Source: Chloroflexota bacterium
GTDB lineage: Bacteria; Chloroflexota; Anaerolineae; Anaerolineales; Villigracilaceae
Length of the DNA stretch: 64,000 bases
NCBI GenBank assembly: GCA_013388685.1
Contig: JACAET010000050.1
Span: 1 to 64,000 of the forward strand
Direction of reading: 5' to 3'
Every line of letters begins with the position of its first letter. The stretch's first letter is position 1. The notes beneath the pieces were generated by a model, which saw only the letters and a list, made by a program, of their open reading frames with translations, searched no databases and was not told the origin of the DNA. Positions 31,486 through 40,474 of this stretch are shown here, one piece after another. The translations under genes were made by a program, and so were the position numbers.

Positions 31486-34242
31486 ATGACCAAAAAACTT
31501 TCAGGCAACCAGATTCGCCAGAACTTCATAGATTTCTTCCTCGAGCACGGACACACTGCCGTCCCCTCCATGTCCCTCGTCCCCGGCGGAGATTCCACGC
31601 TGCTCTTCACCAACTCGGGCATGGTTCAATTCAAGGACGTGTTCCTCGGCACCGACAAAAAACCCTACACCCGCGCGGTGGATTCGCAAAAGTGTATGCG
31701 CGTCGCCGGCAAACACAACGACCTCGACGACGTGGGGCGCGACGACACACACCACACCTTCTTCGAGATGCTCGGCAACTGGTCGTTTGGCGACTACTAC
31801 AAAAAGGAAGCCATTGCCTGGTCCTGGGAACTGCTTACCGAAGTGTGGGGCCTGCCCAAAGACAAACTCTACGCCACCTGCTTCGAAGACGATAAAGGCA
31901 ACATCCCCCGCGACGACGAAGCCGCCGAAGCCTGGAAGGCACAGCCCGGCTTCGACCCATCGCACGTCCTGTTCTTTGGGCGCAAAGAGAACTTCTGGCA
32001 AATGGCAGAGACCGGTCCGTGCGGTCCCTGCTCCGAAATCCACATTGACCTCGGCGAAGAACGCGACAACTTGCGCGGCAAACCCCATCGCTGCGGCGTC
32101 AACGGCGAATGCACGCGCTTCCTCGAACTGTGGAACAACGTCTTCATCCAATACAACCTCTTCGAAGACGGGCGCCTTGAACCCCTGCCCGCCAAACACG
32201 TGGACACCGGCATGGGCTTCGAGCGCATCGTCTCCGTCCTGCAAGGCGTGGACTCCAACTACAAAACCGACCTCTTCGCCGGGTCACTGGCTGTCCTGCG
32301 CTCGCTCACCGGGCACAGCGAAGAGCAAATGTACGCCGATTTCACCCCCTACCGCGTCATCGCCGACCACGCCCGCGCTGCCGCCTTCCTCATCGCCGAC
32401 GGCGTTGTCCCCGGCAACGCCGGGCGCAACTACGTCACCCGCATGATCATCCGCCGCGCGGCGCGCTTCGGCACCAAAATCGGCTTGAACGAACCCTTCC
32501 TTGCAAAAGTGGCGCAAGCCGTCATTGAACAATACGGCGACTTCTACCCCGAACTGCGCAAAGCCCAGCCCGCCATCCTCGACCACCTCACCCGTGAAGA
32601 AATCCGCTTCGCGCGCACGGTGGAGGCTGGCACTGCCCACCTGGAGAATCTACTCTCGAACCTGCGCGCCTCCAACCAGACCGTCCTCGACGGACGCCAA
32701 GCCTTCGACCTCTACGCCACCTACGGCTTGCCCTTCGAAATCTCCCGCGACATCGCCCGCGAACAGGGGCTGGACGTGGACGAAAAAGGATTCCAACAGG
32801 CAAAAGAAGAGCACGCTCTCGCCTCCGGCGGCGGCAAAGCCATGGGCAAACTCGGCGGCGAAGATGCTGAATTCTTTGCCCGCATCCTCAACGACCTGCA
32901 AGCCAAAGGCAAACTCGGCGCCGACGGCGTAGAATACGACCCCTACAACAGCCCGCGCGTCGAAGGCAAAGTGCTGGCGCTGGTCGTAGACGGTCAACTG
33001 GTCGAATCTGCCTCGCTCGACGACCAGGTAGAAGTGATCCTCCCCAAAACCGGCTTCTACATCGAAGCCGGCGGTCAGGTGGATGATACGGGCTACATTA
33101 GATCACTTCCCCTAAATTCGCAGAATTTGGGGGGAGATGGAGGGGGGCAAGGCTGGCAAATCGAAGTGACCGCCATGCGCCGCCCGTCTGCCGGCGTCAT
33201 CGTCCACATTGGCACAGTCATCTCAGGGCAGCCCAAAGTTGGCGATAAATGTCTCGCCGAAGTGGACATGGTCCGCCGGCATGACATCATGCGCAACCAC
33301 ACCGCCACCCACCTGCTGCACAGGGCGCTCCATGCCGTTTTGAGCGACCAGGCAAAACAGGCTGGCTCACTCGTCGCGCCAGATCGCCTGCGCTTCGACT
33401 TCAACCACCCTGAAGCCCTGACCACCGAACATCTGGAGCGCATCGAGCGCATGGTCAACGAAGCCATTGCCGCCGATATGCCGGTCGTCAAACAAACCAA
33501 ATCGCTGGAAGACGCCCAAAAAGAAGGCGCCATGGCGCTCTTCGGCGAAAAATACAGCGAGACCGTCCGCACAATCTCCATTTTGGAAGCCGACAGTTCT
33601 GCCGAGAAGAAGTATTCGTACGAATTGTGCGGCGGCACCCATCTCGAGCGCACGTCCGATATCGGCGTCTTCCTCATCGTCAGCGAGGGATCGGTTGCGG
33701 CAAACGTCCGCCGCATCGAAGCGGTGACCGGGCGCGCCGCCCACGGCCTGATTGCCAAACGCTTCAAAACCCTCAAACAGGCGGCAAACGCCCTGAAGAC
33801 CTCCGTAGACGAAGTGCCCCTCAAAATCGAACTCCTTCAAGACGAAGTGACAGACCTCAAAAAGGAGCTCGCCAACCTGCGCGCCCAACAGGCTTTGTCA
33901 ACCTTCAGCCTTCAACTATCCAACCTTCAAACGGTGAAGGACGTTCACGTGCTGGCGGTGGAAATCCCCGCCGCAACCGCCGATACCCTGCGCCTGCTCG
34001 CCGATAAGTTCCGCGAGAAATATCCCCAAAGTGGCGCGGCTCTGCTCGCCGCAGAGTCAACCGTCATTGCCGCGGTGACCGAAGACCTCGTCAGGCGCGG
34101 GCTGAAAGCGGGCGACCTCATCGCCGGCGTCGGCGGGAAGGGAGGTGGGCGTCCCAATCTGGCGCAGGGCAGCCTGCCCAAAGGTCAGGAAAAAGAGGCG
34201 CTGGCAAAATTGCCGAAAGTCATCGAGGACAGGTTAAAGTAA
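31486..34242 (+). CDS. alaS: alanine--tRNA ligase
   Basis: 918 residues, slightly long for AlaRS. The enzyme charges tRNA-Ala and edits mischarged Ser/Gly. Class II motifs are seen in SLVPGGDSTLLFTNSGMVQF and RVAGKHNDLDDVGRDDTHHT, and motif 3 near DTGMGFERIVSVLQG. The editing domain has HTATHLLHRAL and CGGTHLERTSDIG, whose His and Cys residues bind zinc. The C-terminal Gly-rich end is GGKGGGRPNLAQG. Oddities: two stretches (about residues 538-556 and 804-818) are encoded by repeat-like DNA, the first a 31-nt hairpin at 33106-33136, and both look inserted in frame. Confidence 0.97.
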   Translation: MTKKLSGNQIRQNFIDFFLEHGHTAVPSMSLVPGGDSTLLFTNSGMVQFKDVFLGTDKKPYTRAVDSQKCMRVAGKHNDLDDVGRDDTHHTFFEMLGNWSFGDYYKKEAIAWSWELLTEVWGLPKDKLYATCFEDDKGNIPRDDEAAEAWKAQPGFDPSHVLFFGRKENFWQMAETGPCGPCSEIHIDLGEERDNLRGKPHRCGVNGECTRFLELWNNVFIQYNLFEDGRLEPLPAKHVDTGMGFERIVSVLQGVDSNYKTDLFAGSLAVLRSLTGHSEEQMYADFTPYRVIADHARAAAFLIADGVVPGNAGRNYVTRMIIRRAARFGTKIGLNEPFLAKVAQAVIEQYGDFYPELRKAQPAILDHLTREEIRFARTVEAGTAHLENLLSNLRASNQTVLDGRQAFDLYATYGLPFEISRDIAREQGLDVDEKGFQQAKEEHALASGGGKAMGKLGGEDAEFFARILNDLQAKGKLGADGVEYDPYNSPRVEGKVLALVVDGQLVESASLDDQVEVILPKTGFYIEAGGQVDDTGYIRSLPLNSQNLGGDGGGQGWQIEVTAMRRPSAGVIVHIGTVISGQPKVGDKCLAEVDMVRRHDIMRNHTATHLLHRALHAVLSDQAKQAGSLVAPDRLRFDFNHPEALTTEHLERIERMVNEAIAADMPVVKQTKSLEDAQKEGAMALFGEKYSETVRTISILEADSSAEKKYSYELCGGTHLERTSDIGVFLIVSEGSVAANVRRIEAVTGRAAHGLIAKRFKTLKQAANALKTSVDEVPLKIELLQDEVTDLKKELANLRAQQALSTFSLQLSNLQTVKDVHVLAVEIPAATADTLRLLADKFREKYPQSGAALLAAESTVIAAVTEDLVRRGLKAGDLIAGVGGKGGGRPNLAQGSLPKGQEKEALAKLPKVIEDRLK

Positions 34243-34272
34243 CCCCCATCACCATCCACCTTGTTCGTCCAC

Positions 34273-34325
34273 AAAAACGTCCTGAAGGTTCGATTTTCGG
34301 CAAAGCCCTTGGGACGTTTTTGCTC
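34273..34325 (+). terminator. probable alaS terminator
   Basis: AAAAACGTCC (34273-34282) pairs with GGACGTTTTT (34312-34321), with inner pairing of AAGG with CCCTT in the long loop, and leads into TTTTTGC. It lies 30 nt after alaS. Confidence 0.6.
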
Positions 34326-34412
34326 GTTTCGATTCGATGAAAAATTGGTTATAGAGAGCAGAAGGTTCTCTGTTGCAAGGATATTCGTCCTGCTTTTGCC
34401 CTAACCCCTTAC

Positions 34413-34436
34413 CCCTCTCCCAACGTTGGGAGAGGG
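34413..34436. repeat. perfect 24-bp palindrome
   Basis: CCCTCTCCCAAC directly followed by its reverse complement GTTGGGAGAGGG, preceded by CCCTAACCCCTTACC. A similar CTCTCCTC/GAGGAGAG hairpin lies inside the coding region at 9058-9084. The 34243-34513 gap otherwise holds the alaS terminator and the plsY ribosome site. Confidence 0.7.
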
Positions 34437-34513
34437 CGAGCGCTGATCATTGTGAGGTTTTGTCATTGTTTGCAACAGAGCAAGCAGAAGGCATTTTCGA
34501 CAAGGAGTACAAG

Positions 34514-35122
34514 ATGAACGCCATCCTTTTTTGGGTCTTGTTTGGTTTTCTTTGCGGAAGCATCCCATTCGCCTACCTGATCGGCAAATTCATCATTGGG
34601 CGCGACATTCGCACGGTGGGCGACGGCAACCCGGGCGGCACCAACGTCTGGATTGCCGGCGGCTGGAAGATTGGGCTTGCCACCATCCTGCTTGAAATCC
34701 TCAAAGGCTTTGTGCCGGTCTATCTGGCGCAGCGCGCCGGGCTGACCGAATGGTCGCTGGCGCCGGTGGGACTGTCTCCCATCCTCGGGCATGCCACCCA
34801 GCCTTTCCTGGGCGGGCGCGGCGGCAAGGCGCTGGGTGCAACGGGCGGCGTGTGGCTGGCGTTTACGGGAATTTGGGCATTCTTTGTGTTTGCCGTGGGC
34901 GCGCTGACCGTGCTTACCCTGCAAACCGTCCATGCTTACGCCTCCCTCGCCGGGATGATTACACTGACCGTTTTCGTGTACTGGCGCTTCGGCGCAGACT
35001 GGCTGAGCGCCTTTGCCCTGCTCAACACCGCCCTCATCTTTTGGACTCACCGCCGCGACCTGGGCGCGCCCTGGCATTGGCGGCAGTGGGTCACTCACTT
35101 CTTCGTCAGGAGGAGCGCGTGA
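34514..35122 (+). CDS. plsY: PlsY-like glycerol-3-phosphate acyltransferase
   Basis: 202 residues from the ATG at 34514 with CAAGGAG before it. PlsY transfers acyl groups from acyl-phosphate to glycerol-3-phosphate in the first step of phospholipid synthesis. Five hydrophobic segments are present. The conserved loops are SIPFAYLIGKFIIGRDIRTV, GDGNPGGTNVWIAGGWK, and LSPILGHATQPFLGGRGGKA. The family motif GxxNPGxxN and the GGKA motif are intact. It overlaps the next gene by 4 nt (GTGA). Confidence 0.9.
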   Translation: MNAILFWVLFGFLCGSIPFAYLIGKFIIGRDIRTVGDGNPGGTNVWIAGGWKIGLATILLEILKGFVPVYLAQRAGLTEWSLAPVGLSPILGHATQPFLGGRGGKALGATGGVWLAFTGIWAFFVFAVGALTVLTLQTVHAYASLAGMITLTVFVYWRFGADWLSAFALLNTALIFWTHRRDLGAPWHWRQWVTHFFVRRSA

Positions 35123-36276
35123 GCGGATACCTCGATCATCAACCGCAGGTCATCGTCGTCTTCCTCGCCCTGGGATTGCTGACCGCTCTTTCCAACCACC
35201 TGACCATCCGCCGCTTCGACCAGTACCCGCGCGCTTCCGTCTTTCCGCGCGTGTCTGTCCTCATCCCGGCTCGCAACGAAGCCGACAACATCGAAGCCTG
35301 CGTTCGTTCCCTGTTAATACAGGACTATCCTGACTTTGAGGTCATTGTTCTCGATGACCACTCCGAAGACGAAACCCGCCTCCTCCTTGCCCGCCTCGCG
35401 CGGACCTCGAACCGGCTGCGCGTTCTCGATGGGCATCCTCTTCCCGATGGCTGGCTCGGCAAGCATTGGGCTTGTCACCAACTGGCGCAGGCGGCGACGG
35501 GCGATCTGTTGCTCTTCACCGACGCCGACACCCGTCATGCCCCTTCCGTGCTGCGCGACAGCGTTTCGGCGCTCCTTGCCGAACGCGCCGACCTGGTCAC
35601 TGCCTTTCCGCAGGAGCGTGCCGTCACCTGGGGCGAAAAACTCATCATTCCCGTCATCGGTTTTGGCATTTTCTCGTTCCTGCCCGTTGCGCTGGCACGC
35701 TGGCTGAACCTGCCCAGCCTGACCGTGACCATCGGTCAGTTCATGCTCTTCCGCCGCGCCGCCTTCGAAGCCATTGGCGGCTATGAGGCGGTGCACGATC
35801 ATCTGGTGGACGATGTGATGCTTGGACGACGCATCATCCAGCACGGCTACACCTGGCGGCTGATGGACGGCACGCGGCACGTCTCCTGCCGCATGTATCG
35901 CGGCTTCTGGCAGGCGGTGGATGGCTTTACCAAAAATATTTTTGCTTTTTTCGATTACCGCCTATCCCTTTTTGTCGTGGCATGGGGATGGATGGCTGTT
36001 GCCTTTTTGGCGCCTCCTTTCGCGGTTTGGGCAAACCATTTCGATGTGCCCATCCCATTCTATCCTTTATCGCTGGCATGGCTGGGAACGCTCGAAGCGC
36101 TTCTTTTATGGGGTATTGCTTATTGGCGTTTTCGCTTTCCGTTGCCTCTGGTGTTGCTCTACCCCGTCAGTTTTGCGTTATTCGTTCTTATTGCAATGCG
36201 CTCCCTAGTCTATACTTTGCTGGGACAATCTTCCTGGAAGGGGCGCGACCTTGCCCCGCCCGTTTGGAAGTGGTGA
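35119..36276 (+). CDS. family 2 glycosyltransferase, membrane-associated
   Basis: 385 residues starting at a GTG that overlaps the plsY stop. A single N-terminal hydrophobic helix precedes the GT-A domain: PRVSVLIPARNEADNIEACV, FEVIVLDDHSEDETRLLLA, then LLLFTDADTRHAP (DxD motif). HDHLVDDVMLGRRIIQHGYT and MYRGFWQAVDGFTKNIFAFF resemble the hopene-associated HpnB and CrtQ-like group. Four C-terminal hydrophobic segments follow. It probably glycosylates a lipid; co-transcription with plsY supports a membrane-lipid role. The acceptor is not known. Confidence 0.85.
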   Translation: MSGYLDHQPQVIVVFLALGLLTALSNHLTIRRFDQYPRASVFPRVSVLIPARNEADNIEACVRSLLIQDYPDFEVIVLDDHSEDETRLLLARLARTSNRLRVLDGHPLPDGWLGKHWACHQLAQAATGDLLLFTDADTRHAPSVLRDSVSALLAERADLVTAFPQERAVTWGEKLIIPVIGFGIFSFLPVALARWLNLPSLTVTIGQFMLFRRAAFEAIGGYEAVHDHLVDDVMLGRRIIQHGYTWRLMDGTRHVSCRMYRGFWQAVDGFTKNIFAFFDYRLSLFVVAWGWMAVAFLAPPFAVWANHFDVPIPFYPLSLAWLGTLEALLLWGIAYWRFRFPLPLVLLYPVSFALFVLIAMRSLVYTLLGQSSWKGRDLAPPVWKW

Positions 36277-36319
36277 GAAGCAGTGCAACTCTGTGGATTT
36301 GCGCTGCCTGCCCAGGGGG

Positions 36320-36325
36320 TATAAT
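36320..36325 (+). promoter_or_regulatory. -10 box of near-leaderless gene
   Basis: TATAAT in GGGGGTATAATTTTCTTCACATG, written here in parts: the box is followed by nine bases and the ATG at 36335. No Shine-Dalgarno is present. Confidence 0.55.
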
Positions 36326-36334
36326 TTTCTTCAC

Positions 36335-37816
36335 ATGAAAACCGCCATCATCACCCTCGAATCGCACGATGACCTGATCTCCGTCCGTGACCGTATGTCG
36401 TGGGCAAAGACGCCGCGTATCCTGCTGGTGTGGCCCAAATTCGAGAAGGTGACCCTGCGGCAGGTGGACTTGAAGGTCTTGCAGAGACATGCCGCCGCGC
36501 TGGGGGCGCAATTGGGGCTGGTCACGCGCTGGCGGCGGGTGCGGGCAGAGGCGGAAGCGTTGGGTATTCCGGTTTTTGATTCCACGCGGCAGGCGCAGCG
36601 GGCGAAATGGCAGAAGCCGAAACCAAGGAAGTTGCCGCGCAAAGCCCCAGACAGGACTCTGCGCGAGAAGCGGGAACAGGTACAAGTCAGGGAGGAGGCG
36701 TGGCGCGCGCATCCGGCGGCGAGAGTGCTGGCTTTCCTGATCGGAGTCCTTGCGGTGCTGGCGCTGGTTGCGCTCTTTCTCCCACGCGCCGAGATTCGGT
36801 TGAAACCGGTCACAAAAACACAAAGCGTTACCCTGCCCGTAACCGCAAGCCCGTCGGCGGACTCTGTGTTGATTACGGGGAATATTCCCGCGCGCGAAAA
36901 ACGGATCGTGGTCGAAGGAAACCAGTTGATCCAGGTCACAGGTGAGGGGGTTGTGCCGCAATCGAAGGCAAAGGGTGTCGTAGTCTTTCGAAACCTCACG
37001 CAAAATGCGGTGACGATTCCCCTCGGCACGATCGTTTGGGCTGGCGATGCGCGTTTTGCGACAATCGAGCCGGGAGTTGTGAATCCGGGGGTCGGCGAAA
37101 CGGCTGCCATCAGGGTCGAGGCGGCAGCGGGCGGAGTTTCGGGCAATGTGGATGCCGGTGCAATCAACATTGTGGAAGGCAGGCTGGGGCTTTTGCTTTC
37201 GGTGACCAACCCCGAGCCGACGACTGGCGGGCGCGAGCGCGTCTCGCGGCAGGCCACCGATGCCGACCGCGCCCGTGCCAGGGAATTGTTGTTGAGCCGC
37301 TTGCAAAATGTTGCGCTTGCGGGGTTTCAAAACGAATTAAAGCCGGGGGACGTTTTATTCGAGGACACGTTGGCCGTTTCGCAGACGCTTTCGGAAGTGT
37401 ATGACCCTCCTGACGGAGCCGCCGGCTCCCAATTGACCCTGACCATGCAGGTGGAGTATGCCATCCGCTACGCATCCGCCTCGGACTTGACCGAACTTGC
37501 CGCGTTAGCGCTGAACGCTTCCCTCTCCCCGGGCTTTCTCCCTGCGTCCGACGCGTTGACTGTGGAATCCGTCACCGACCCCAAACTGCTCGAAGATGGC
37601 TCCGTCCGCTGGAAAATCCGTGTCGAACGGGAGATCGCGCAACAGATGAATATCGCGCATGTGACCCGCCTGGTCATGGGACTTGGCGCCTCCGAGGCGC
37701 AATCCCTGCTGGATGGTAACCTCCCCCTGCAGAGTGACCCGAAGATTGCACTCACTCCCTCCTGGTGGCCCTGGGTGCCGATCGTTCCGTTTCGTATTGA
37801 AGTGGTGACGCGGTGA
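36335..37816 (+). CDS. baseplate J-like domain membrane protein
   Basis: 493 residues. The N-terminal 120 residues are basic and soluble (RDRMSWAKTPRILLVWPKFE). A single membrane segment VLAFLIGVLAVLALVALFL follows. The rest is extracellular-type beta-rich sequence resembling phage baseplate J: RFATIEPGVVNPGVGETAAI and RVEAAAGGVSGNVDAGAINI. Such proteins are frequent in Chloroflexota outside phages. The role is unknown; there are no other phage genes nearby. It precedes ruvX and mltG by 9 nt and may be co-transcribed with them. Confidence 0.78.
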   Translation: MKTAIITLESHDDLISVRDRMSWAKTPRILLVWPKFEKVTLRQVDLKVLQRHAAALGAQLGLVTRWRRVRAEAEALGIPVFDSTRQAQRAKWQKPKPRKLPRKAPDRTLREKREQVQVREEAWRAHPAARVLAFLIGVLAVLALVALFLPRAEIRLKPVTKTQSVTLPVTASPSADSVLITGNIPAREKRIVVEGNQLIQVTGEGVVPQSKAKGVVVFRNLTQNAVTIPLGTIVWAGDARFATIEPGVVNPGVGETAAIRVEAAAGGVSGNVDAGAINIVEGRLGLLLSVTNPEPTTGGRERVSRQATDADRARARELLLSRLQNVALAGFQNELKPGDVLFEDTLAVSQTLSEVYDPPDGAAGSQLTLTMQVEYAIRYASASDLTELAALALNASLSPGFLPASDALTVESVTDPKLLEDGSVRWKIRVEREIAQQMNIAHVTRLVMGLGASEAQSLLDGNLPLQSDPKIALTPSWWPWVPIVPFRIEVVTR

Positions 37817-37825
37817 AAAAGTTTT

Positions 37826-38242
37826 ATGAGAATCCTCGCGGTTGACCACGGCGAAAAACGCATCGGTCTTGCGCTCAGCGACCCGACCGGGACCCTCGCC
37901 AGCCCTCTCACCGTCATCAAGCACGTCTCGCGTTTGATGGACGCCGCACAGGTGGCGAACCTTGCCGCCGAAAACGAGGCGGAACTCATCATCGTCGGTC
38001 AATCGTTCGACGAAGACGGAGAGCCGAACCTCGCGGGCCGCCGCGCCGCCAAATTCGCCGAAGCCTTGAAAGAGCAGACAAACATCCCGGTCGAGTTGTT
38101 CGACGAATCCTTCTCCACGCAGGAGGCGCGCGCGGCGGTCATCGAACTGGGATTTTCGCGCAAAAAACGCGCCGGTCACCACGATTCCCTCGCGGCGGTG
38201 ATGATTTTGAAGTCTTATATTGAAGCCCATCGCAAATCGTAA
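37826..38242 (+). CDS. ruvX: Holliday junction resolvase-like RuvX (YqgF)
   Basis: 138 residues, the normal size. The RNase H-like fold begins MRILAVDHGEKRIGLALSDP with the first catalytic Asp. Later AAENEAELIIVGQSFDEDGE and VELFDESFSTQEARAAVIEL match the family, and KRAGHHDSLAAVMILKSYIE carries the last acidic residue. The protein is implicated in pre-16S rRNA end processing and possibly recombination. Its stop overlaps the mltG start by 1 nt, a pairing common in bacteria. Confidence 0.95.
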   Translation: MRILAVDHGEKRIGLALSDPTGTLASPLTVIKHVSRLMDAAQVANLAAENEAELIIVGQSFDEDGEPNLAGRRAAKFAEALKEQTNIPVELFDESFSTQEARAAVIELGFSRKKRAGHHDSLAAVMILKSYIEAHRKS

Positions 38243-39351
38243 TGCGCAAACTTTCCCCCCTCCTCCCCGTCATCCTCATATTCATCTGTATTTGTCTTGT
38301 CGTAACCCTGGTCACCATTCCAGCGCAAGCCGCGCACATCTACGGTCAACCTGCCGCGTGGCTTTCGCTCACCCAGCGCGTGCAATATTCCGCGCAACTG
38401 CTCTGGTACGACGGCTTGCTCACCCGTCCGCGCGACGCGAACGGCGCAGAATTGTCCTTCACCATCCAGCCGGGCGAGTCGATCAACTCGATTGCCAACA
38501 ACCTCGAAGCGATGGGTTTCATCCGCGACGCCGAAGCCTTTCGCGCCTACCTCATTTACTCGGGTCTCGACACCTCCATCCAGGCGGGCGAATATAAACT
38601 CAGCGCGGCGATGTCGGCGATCGAGATCGCCCATCGGTTGCAGGATGCCACCTCCGAAGAAGTGACGTTCGTCGTCCTGCCCGGCTGGCGGATGGAGGAA
38701 ATCGCCGCTTCGCTTTCGACCTCGGGCTTGTCCATCGCCCCTGCTGATTTTTTCAACGCTGTACACAACCCGCCGCGCGGATATGACTTCCTCTCCGACG
38801 CGGACACCGCCGAAGGATTCCTCTTCCCCGACTCTTACATCTTCTCCCGTCAGATCGCCGCTGACGAGCTGGTGAATGAACTTGTCCGTCGCTTTGCCCT
38901 GCGCCTCTCGCGTGACATACAACTGGCTTTTGAAAACCAGGGGCTTACCGTATATCAAGCCGTAACGCTGGCGTCCATTGTGGAGCGCGAAGCGGTGCGG
39001 ACGGAGGAAGCCCCGCTGATTGCTTCGGTGTATCTCAACCGCCTGCGCATCGGCATGAAACTCGAAGCCGACCCGACCGTCCAATACGCGCTCGGCTATC
39101 AGGCAGATACAAATTCATGGTGGAAAAGCCCGCTCTTTTTGAACGACTTGCAAGTCGATTCGCCGTTCAATACCTATGTCTATGGCGGACTGCCTCCCGC
39201 TCCCATCTCCAACCCCGGCATGAATGCCTTGAACGCGGTTGCCTATCCTGCCGAGACGTCGTACAACTTCTTCCGCGCGAAATGTGATGGCTCCGGCTAT
39301 CATAATTTTGCGGAGACGTTCGAAGAACATCTGAGGAATGGGTGTCAATAG
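38242..39351 (+). CDS. mltG: endolytic transglycosylase MltG
   Basis: 369 residues. An N-terminal hydrophobic anchor (LLPVILIFICICLVVTLVTI) precedes a LysM-like region (SFTIQPGESINSIANNLEAM) and the YceG catalytic domain. The catalytic Glu is in VTLASIVEREAVRTEE, followed by APLIASVYLNRLRIGMKLEA, DPTVQYALGY and LPPAPISNPGMNALNAVAYP. MltG cuts nascent peptidoglycan and sets strand length. The stop lies 1 nt from the convergent gene stop. Confidence 0.95.
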   Translation: MRKLSPLLPVILIFICICLVVTLVTIPAQAAHIYGQPAAWLSLTQRVQYSAQLLWYDGLLTRPRDANGAELSFTIQPGESINSIANNLEAMGFIRDAEAFRAYLIYSGLDTSIQAGEYKLSAAMSAIEIAHRLQDATSEEVTFVVLPGWRMEEIAASLSTSGLSIAPADFFNAVHNPPRGYDFLSDADTAEGFLFPDSYIFSRQIAADELVNELVRRFALRLSRDIQLAFENQGLTVYQAVTLASIVEREAVRTEEAPLIASVYLNRLRIGMKLEADPTVQYALGYQADTNSWWKSPLFLNDLQVDSPFNTYVYGGLPPAPISNPGMNALNAVAYPAETSYNFFRAKCDGSGYHNFAETFEEHLRNGCQ

Positions 39352-39352
39352 G

Positions 39353-40471
39353 TTACTTGCCGCTTCTGAACGCCTCCCACACCTCCAACGCGGGTTTGGG
39401 GGAGCGGTCGAAGTTTTGAAAACCGGTGTGACCGAAGTAACCGAGAAAACCGGCTTCCTCCGCATTTTGTCCGTTGGCGAGCATATATTCGGTCATGGCT
39501 TCGATGTTGAAGTCGGTAAGCAGAAGATTGACCCAAAACACAAACCGCGAGCCGCCCAATTGATCGTGGATTGCGTTCAGGTACGCGACCTGGTCTTCGG
39601 GCGAGCCTTGTATGGGACCCGCGACTTGGGATGAGAATCCGCCCTCGGCAACCGCGACCGGTTTGTCGGTTCGCGTGAGAAGCGGGGAATAATAGTCAGC
39701 AGGGATGTCTGAAGCGGAGGAAAAGACAAAATAGGGATAGGTCGAGATCGCCCATACATCCAGATTGGGCTCGAAGGCTTCGACCTGTTCCCAGTTGGTA
39801 TCGAACTTTTGGCGGTTTCCCTCCTCGGGCTGATGAAACATGTTGTTGAGGTCGTCCCACTGAAAGGTGACGAAAATCTGCGTTTCGGGCGCTTCGGCTT
39901 TGACGAGCGCATAAATCTCGTTGTACAGGCTGATGAAATTGGGCGCGTCGTCGGGATGCGCGTCCATGTACGTGTTGATCTCGGAGGCGAGACCGAGGTA
40001 GCGCGGATGAAAGGCGCGCACGACCCACAGCGCGTAATTTTTGTGAGCGGTTCGCACATCCGGGTTCGCGAAACTCGCCTCCCATCCCACAGGCAGCCCG
40101 ATGAACTCGCGGCGGTTGAGTCCGTTGAGCGGATCGAGGACGAAGATATATTCAAGACCGTTCTGGTGGGCGAGTTTGGTTTGGTTGATGAGGTCGGCGC
40201 GCGTCTGCGATTCGCCCTCCGCTCTGTCCACGAACTCCTCCCAGGCGGTGTTTTGCTGGATGAGGACAAAATCGCCGTGTTCCCCCATGTCTTCGAATAA
40301 CTGAATTGCGCTTTCGACCTTCGGCTCCGGCGGGACGGGAAAGAAGCCGTAGGCGGTCCTTCCGGAATCGAAGATGGAGGTTTCGGGAGGGGGAGGCGGA
40401 GTGGGGGATTCGCCTCCGCACGCCAGGCTGGCGAGCGTGATGATGCACAGGCTCAGGATACATTGTTTCAT
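39353..40471 (-). CDS. TIM-barrel glycosidase-like lipoprotein
   Basis: 372 residues. The signal peptide ILSLCIITLASLACGG has a lipobox, and a poly-Pro linker follows. The mature part resembles GH53/cellulase-type TIM barrels: EYIFVLDPLNGLNRREFI, PRYLGLASEINTYMDAHPDD (possible acid/base Glu), then FVTFQWDDLNNMFHQPEEGN, LDVWAISTYPYFVFS and DKPVAVAEGGFSSQVAGPIQ (possible nucleophile Glu). The two glutamates have the spacing of clan-A glycosidases. Activity on extracellular polysaccharide is plausible but unproven. It is the last gene of the run that begins upstream at 44201. Confidence 0.7.
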   Translation of the reverse strand: MKQCILSLCIITLASLACGGESPTPPPPPETSIFDSGRTAYGFFPVPPEPKVESAIQLFEDMGEHGDFVLIQQNTAWEEFVDRAEGESQTRADLINQTKLAHQNGLEYIFVLDPLNGLNRREFIGLPVGWEASFANPDVRTAHKNYALWVVRAFHPRYLGLASEINTYMDAHPDDAPNFISLYNEIYALVKAEAPETQIFVTFQWDDLNNMFHQPEEGNRQKFDTNWEQVEAFEPNLDVWAISTYPYFVFSSASDIPADYYSPLLTRTDKPVAVAEGGFSSQVAGPIQGSPEDQVAYLNAIHDQLGGSRFVFWVNLLLTDFNIEAMTEYMLANGQNAEEAGFLGYFGHTGFQNFDRSPKPALEVWEAFRSGK

Positions 40472-40474
40472 CGG

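Noticed and set aside
36188..37330. A 380-codon minus-strand frame across the baseplate-J-like gene
   Set aside because: Arg/Pro-rich shadow composition and no ribosome site; the plus-strand protein is coherent.
36335..37816. Prophage remnant based on a baseplate-J-like protein
   Set aside because: No other phage gene lies nearby; the protein has a membrane anchor and sits in a housekeeping context (ruvX, mltG).
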